This document shows, in pieces, positions 15,771 to 18,568 of a DNA stretch of 18,568 nt (its first letter is position 1; each line of letters opens with the position of its first letter). The notes beneath the pieces were generated by a model, which was not told the origin of the DNA, ran no database searches, and saw nothing but the letters and a program-made list of their open reading frames with translations. The stretch spans positions 1-18,568 of the forward strand of contig JAQGPB010000579.1 in the NCBI GenBank assembly GCA_028293265.1, written 5' to 3'. The position numbers and the translations under genes are program-made. The DNA comes from Pedosphaera sp. (GTDB lineage: Bacteria > Verrucomicrobiota > Verrucomicrobiae > Limisphaerales > Pedosphaeraceae).

Positions 15771-15798
15771 CGTAAATCGTAAATCGAAAATCGTAAAT
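15771..15798. repeat. Four tandem 7-bp units (CGTAAAT) abutting a start codon
   Basis: CGTAAAT, CGTAAAT, CGAAAAT and CGTAAAT run without gaps in 7-bp register and end 5 bp before the ATG of the M50 gene at 15804. The array occupies the position where a ribosome binding site is expected, and no Shine-Dalgarno sequence is present. Confidence 0.8.
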
Positions 15799-15803
15799 TC
15801 ACC

Positions 15804-16463
15804 ATGTCTTGTTTTTTGATTGTGGTTGTCATCTGGGTCTTTTCGGTTTGTTTGCACGAATACGGCCACGCGATTGTCGCGTACCATGGCGGCGACCACA
15901 CCGTCGAGGAAAAGGGTTACCTGTCCATGAACCCGGTTTATTACGCGCATCCGGTCACCAGTTTTTTGCTGCCGATGCTGTTCATGGTCGTGGGCGGCAT
16001 CGGCCTGCCGGGCGGGGCGGTTTATATCAACCGCCATCTGCTCCGCTCGCGCGGCTGGGAAACCGCCGTCTCGCTGGCCGGTCCGGCAATGAACCTGATT
16101 ATTGCGATCATCATCACCCTGTTGCTGAGGTTTTTTTTGATCCCGTACTACCCAACGCATATCGCCACGGAAGCCCTCGCCTTCGCGCTCGTGCTGCAAT
16201 TCAGCGCCATTCTTTTCAACCTCATTCCAATTCCGCCGCTTGATGGATTTCAAGCCATCGAACCCTGGCTTTCCCAGCAATGGCGCGAACACCTGCTGCC
16301 CATGGCCAATTACGGCATGTTCGTTCTGTTTGCCCTCTTTTGGTACGTGGAACCATTCTATCGCGCTTTTTGGTCCACGGTCCGGGGCATCATCAGTTTT
16401 CTCGGCGTGGATCCCGGTCTGGCCGCCGCGGGCTTTCACGCCTTCCGATTCTGGCAGCAATGA
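15804..16463 (+). CDS. Site-2 protease family (M50) integral membrane protein
   Basis: 219 residues with several hydrophobic segments. The zinc motif HEYGH (18-22) lies in the first membrane segment. The second conserved motif FNLIPIPPLDG (138-148) carries Asn139 and the third metal ligand Asp147. LAGPAMN (91-97) is also typical. Such proteases cut substrates within the membrane; the substrate is unknown. There is no PDZ domain or extra cytoplasmic region, so it belongs to the short Rv-type group. The ATG at 15804 is preceded by a heptamer repeat instead of a Shine-Dalgarno sequence. The HupE-like gene follows 16 bp downstream on the same strand, so the two may be co-transcribed. Confidence 0.88.
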   Translation: MSCFLIVVVIWVFSVCLHEYGHAIVAYHGGDHTVEEKGYLSMNPVYYAHPVTSFLLPMLFMVVGGIGLPGGAVYINRHLLRSRGWETAVSLAGPAMNLIIAIIITLLLRFFLIPYYPTHIATEALAFALVLQFSAILFNLIPIPPLDGFQAIEPWLSQQWREHLLPMANYGMFVLFALFWYVEPFYRAFWSTVRGIISFLGVDPGLAAAGFHAFRFWQQ

Positions 16464-16479
16464 TCTCACCCGCACACCA

Positions 16480-17631
16480 GTGAATTGCCGGTTTTCAAAA
16501 ACATTTGAAGCCGGAATGGCGGCGCTCGCATTAGTATTCATCGCCGTTTCCGCATTCGCCCATGACCCCAGCAAGAGCTATCTCAGTCTCACACTCGAAT
16601 CCAACCAGCTCACCGGACAATGGGACATTCCGTTGCGGGAGCTTCAAACTGTGGTGCCACTTGATCCGGACAAAGAGGGACTTGTTTCCTGGGAAAAGCT
16701 CAACGCCCGTTACCATGACATCACCTCGTACGCCTTCGCGCGCCTTAAAATTGCCGCCGATGGCCAACCCGCCACGCTGCGCCTGACGAGCATCGAACCG
16801 ACCGTGGAAGAATTCGCCGACGGTCCCTATGTTCAGCTCGCCTTCGACGTAGAAACTGCTCAGCCCAAATTCTTAGAACTGGATTACCAGCTCTTCTTTG
16901 AAACCAATTCGCTCCATCGCGGGCTGCTTCGACTTGAAGCCAATGGCCGGACCCAAAGCGCCGTCTTCACGCCGGACCAGCATGCACAAAAGTTCGCGCT
17001 CGGCAGTTCGAATCCCGGCCATCAATTCCTGGCCTTCCTGCGCGAAGGCGTGTGGCATATCTGGACCGGTTACGACCACATTCTTTTCCTGCTCGCGCTG
17101 CTGCTGCCCTCCGTGCTGCAACGTGAAGCCGGACAGTGGCGCGGCGTGGGCGCGTTGCGGCCCGCGTTCATCAACGTGCTGAAAATCGTCACCGCCTTCA
17201 CCCTCGCCCATTCGCTCACGCTCACGCTGGCGACGTTGGAAATTGTGAAACTGCCCTCGCGGCTTACCGAATCGGCCATTGCCGCGTCGGTCGTGCTGGC
17301 GGCGTCGAACAACCTGTGGCCGCTGATTCGCGAACGCGGCTGGATGGTGGCGTTTGGCTTTGGGTTGATCCATGGATTTGGTTTTGCCACGGCGCTCGGC
17401 GATCTTGGCCTCGTCCATGGCGCGTTGTTGCTCACGCTGGTTGGATTTAATTTGGGCGTGGAACTCGGCCAGCTTGCGATTGTGGCGGTCTTTCTGCCGG
17501 TGGCTTTCAGTTTGCGCGGAACGTGGGTTTATCAAGCACCGGTGCTGCGGGGTGGGTCTGTGGTGATCGTGCTGGTGGCGGGGGCGTGGTTGGCGGAGCG
17601 CATCCTCAATGTGAAATTTTTGGCGTTTTGA
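16480..17631 (+). CDS. HupE/UreJ-family membrane protein with large N-terminal extracytoplasmic domain
   Basis: 383 residues from a GTG at 16480. Signal peptide: basic start (NCRFSK), hydrophobic ALALVFIAV, cleavage near SAFA-H. Residues ~28-185 form a soluble, mostly beta domain. The C-terminal part has 6-7 hydrophobic helices with the family's His motifs: HIWTGYDHILFLLAL (193-207), FTLAHSLTL (240-248), GLIHGFGFA (295-303) and FNLGVELGQ (323-331). HupE/UreJ proteins are linked to nickel or cobalt uptake, but this two-domain version is poorly characterised, and no hydrogenase or urease genes are visible here. The frame is open from 16240 inside the M50 gene. I reject that start because it removes the signal peptide from the N-terminus; an ATG at 16516 would lack the basic n-region. 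Confidence 0.83.
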   Translation: MNCRFSKTFEAGMAALALVFIAVSAFAHDPSKSYLSLTLESNQLTGQWDIPLRELQTVVPLDPDKEGLVSWEKLNARYHDITSYAFARLKIAADGQPATLRLTSIEPTVEEFADGPYVQLAFDVETAQPKFLELDYQLFFETNSLHRGLLRLEANGRTQSAVFTPDQHAQKFALGSSNPGHQFLAFLREGVWHIWTGYDHILFLLALLLPSVLQREAGQWRGVGALRPAFINVLKIVTAFTLAHSLTLTLATLEIVKLPSRLTESAIAASVVLAASNNLWPLIRERGWMVAFGFGLIHGFGFATALGDLGLVHGALLLTLVGFNLGVELGQLAIVAVFLPVAFSLRGTWVYQAPVLRGGSVVIVLVAGAWLAERILNVKFLAF

Positions 17632-17638
17632 TGCTGAA

Positions 17639-17674
17639 ATGGGACTGATGGGACTTAAGGGACGAATGGGACCA
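17639..17674. repeat. Four tandem 9-bp units (ATGGGACNN)
   Basis: ATGGGAC at 17639, ATGGGAC at 17648, AAGGGAC at 17657 and ATGGGAC at 17666 are in exact 9-bp register. They fill most of the 49-bp gap between the convergent HupE-like and MFS genes. No hairpin or T-run is present, so it is not a classical terminator. Confidence 0.8.
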
Positions 17675-17680
17675 ACGGAA

Positions 17681-18568
17681 TCAGTCAGCCTCGATGGACG
17701 TGGGCGCCAGGGGACTGCCTGGTTGCGCTTCACGCCGTTCGACGCTCGTGAGGTAACGGCGCGTGGCATCGGGGAGTTTGCGCCAGATGGTGAGGGCAAG
17801 CACGCCGCCGAGCAGGGCGAAGGGCATCAGAAAGAGCGGCCACCAGTGCCAGTTGCGGGTTGTCAAGGAGCCCAGACAGACGGATTGAAAGCCGGTGCCG
17901 AGATAGGCAAAACCATCCACGATGCCCGAGCAGGTGGCGGTTGCCTTGCGTCCGCCGAAATCGGCGGCGGCGGTGCCGGACATCAGGGAATGAACGCCGA
18001 TGACGGCCATGGAAATGCCCACGGCCGCGCAACCCAGCAGGATGGGCGAGGAATACAAATAGATCGCCATCAACACCGTCATCACCAACATGAAAGCGCA
18101 AAGCCCGACCACCGGCGGTCCGCGGCGGGATTGGAAAAAGCGGTCCGAGATCAGCCCGCCGGCAAATCCGCCGATGATGCCAAAGACACACAGCAACAGG
18201 CCCCAGTTTTTCAGGAAGTATTCCGCGCCGGGCTGTTTGACCTCATGTGCGAAAACGAAGTACCACTGGTAAACGCCATTGCGCAAGACGCCGGAGGTGA
18301 ATTCGATGGCGGCAATCACGAGCATCAGGCGGCTGGTGAAGACGCGCTTGAGCAGATCGAGCGCGGTGAGCTTGATGTGCATCTCGCCGGAAGAAGCATC
18401 GTGCGTGTCAAACGAGGCGAAGTTCGCCTCCTCGGGCGTGTCCTTGATCAGCCACCAATCGAGCAGCGCCCGAAAAATCAGCACCGCCGCCGGGATGAAA
18501 AACACGGCCCAGACGGCGTCCACGGGCGTGGCAGCCGAGGCGAAAATTTTTCGCGCCCAATCGTGCCG
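17681..18568 (-). CDS. MFS transporter, organophosphate:phosphate antiporter-like, C-terminal part
   Basis: Open from the right edge (18568) to a TGA-type end at 17681; 295 residues are visible and the N-terminal half is missing. The visible part has six or seven membrane segments and a central charged loop (SFDTHDASSGEMHIKLT). GGFAGGLISDRFFQSRRGPP is the between-helix signature of the family, and GVHSLMSGTAAADFGGRKA followed by GIVDGFAYLGTGFQS matches the GlpT/UhpT-like C-terminal half. Likely a sugar-phosphate or glycerol-phosphate type transporter; the substrate is unknown. The GTG at 18521-18523 is not taken as the start because the frame continues upstream with compatible sequence (HDWARKIFASAATP). 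Convergent with the HupE-like gene. Confidence 0.87.
   Translation of the reverse strand, partial: RHDWARKIFASAATPVDAVWAVFFIPAAVLIFRALLDWWLIKDTPEEANFASFDTHDASSGEMHIKLTALDLLKRVFTSRLMLVIAAIEFTSGVLRNGVYQWYFVFAHEVKQPGAEYFLKNWGLLLCVFGIIGGFAGGLISDRFFQSRRGPPVVGLCAFMLVMTVLMAIYLYSSPILLGCAAVGISMAVIGVHSLMSGTAAADFGGRKATATCSGIVDGFAYLGTGFQSVCLGSLTTRNWHWWPLFLMPFALLGGVLALTIWRKLPDATRRYLTSVERREAQPGSPLAPTSIEAD

Noticed and set aside
15514..15819. Small frame whose ATG overlaps the tyrS stop (ATGA)
   Set aside because: The overlap would suit translational coupling, but after ~33 residues the frame runs through the REPIN-like element and heptamer array, and it overlaps the M50 start. Coding is unlikely, though a decayed small gene cannot be excluded.
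15399..16574. 391-codon minus-strand frame
   Set aside because: Crosses the REPIN-like element and the M50 gene antisense; part of its peptide is just the translated repeat.

Overview
The window most likely comes from the chromosome of a verrucomicrobium, probably subdivision 3 (the Pedosphaera/Limisphaerales group). This is inferred from family content, not from a marker gene. There are two secreted beta-propeller proteins of the PVC type, one with a C-terminal c-type haem domain. There is an NHL-propeller protein ending in the 'YxIQxSxNMxxW...FYRA' tail common in this group, a KR-type signal sugar-phosphate isomerase-like protein, and intergenic DNA full of short repeats. Most of the DNA is GC-rich. 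The NHL gene and the stretch near 13660-13870 are clearly more AT-rich.

Layout. 1-1193 (-): 5' part of a PVC-type propeller gene that runs off the left edge. 1194-1795: intergenic, with a phased 10-bp repeat. 1796-2725 (+): secreted alpha/beta-hydrolase-like protein, convergent with 2829-4070 (-), the NHL protein. 4071-4542: intergenic, with two hairpin elements. 4543-8067 (-): large propeller-HEAT-cytochrome c protein. 8068-8408: repeats, including a REPIN-like element. 8409-9734 (-): CCA-adding enzyme or poly(A) polymerase family. 9745-9868: inverted arrays of 8-bp units. 9882-11219 (-): fused SpmA-SpmB protein. 11442-11957 (+): secreted two-domain HMA-like protein, with a strong shared terminator at 11972-12009. 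12030-12881 (-): isomerase-like protein. 12928-13395 (-): single-domain response regulator. 13396-14236: long repeat-rich intergenic region. 14237-15517 (+): tyrosyl-tRNA synthetase. 15622-15725: full REPIN-like element. 15804-16463 (+): M50 site-2 protease family. 16480-17631 (+): HupE/UreJ-type membrane protein. 17681-18568 (-): C-terminal part of an organophosphate-type MFS transporter that runs off the right edge.

No operon ties the genes into one pathway. Housekeeping genes (tyrS, cca) alternate with secreted or membrane accessory proteins. The main unexplained feature is the intergenic DNA. Most larger gaps contain either (a) REP-like hairpins in inverted pairs or (b) arrays of a short unit (7, 8, 9, 10 or 18 bp) in strict register, with a different unit sequence in each gap. 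Several touch stop or start codons. These arrays are the best candidate for an undescribed phenomenon here.
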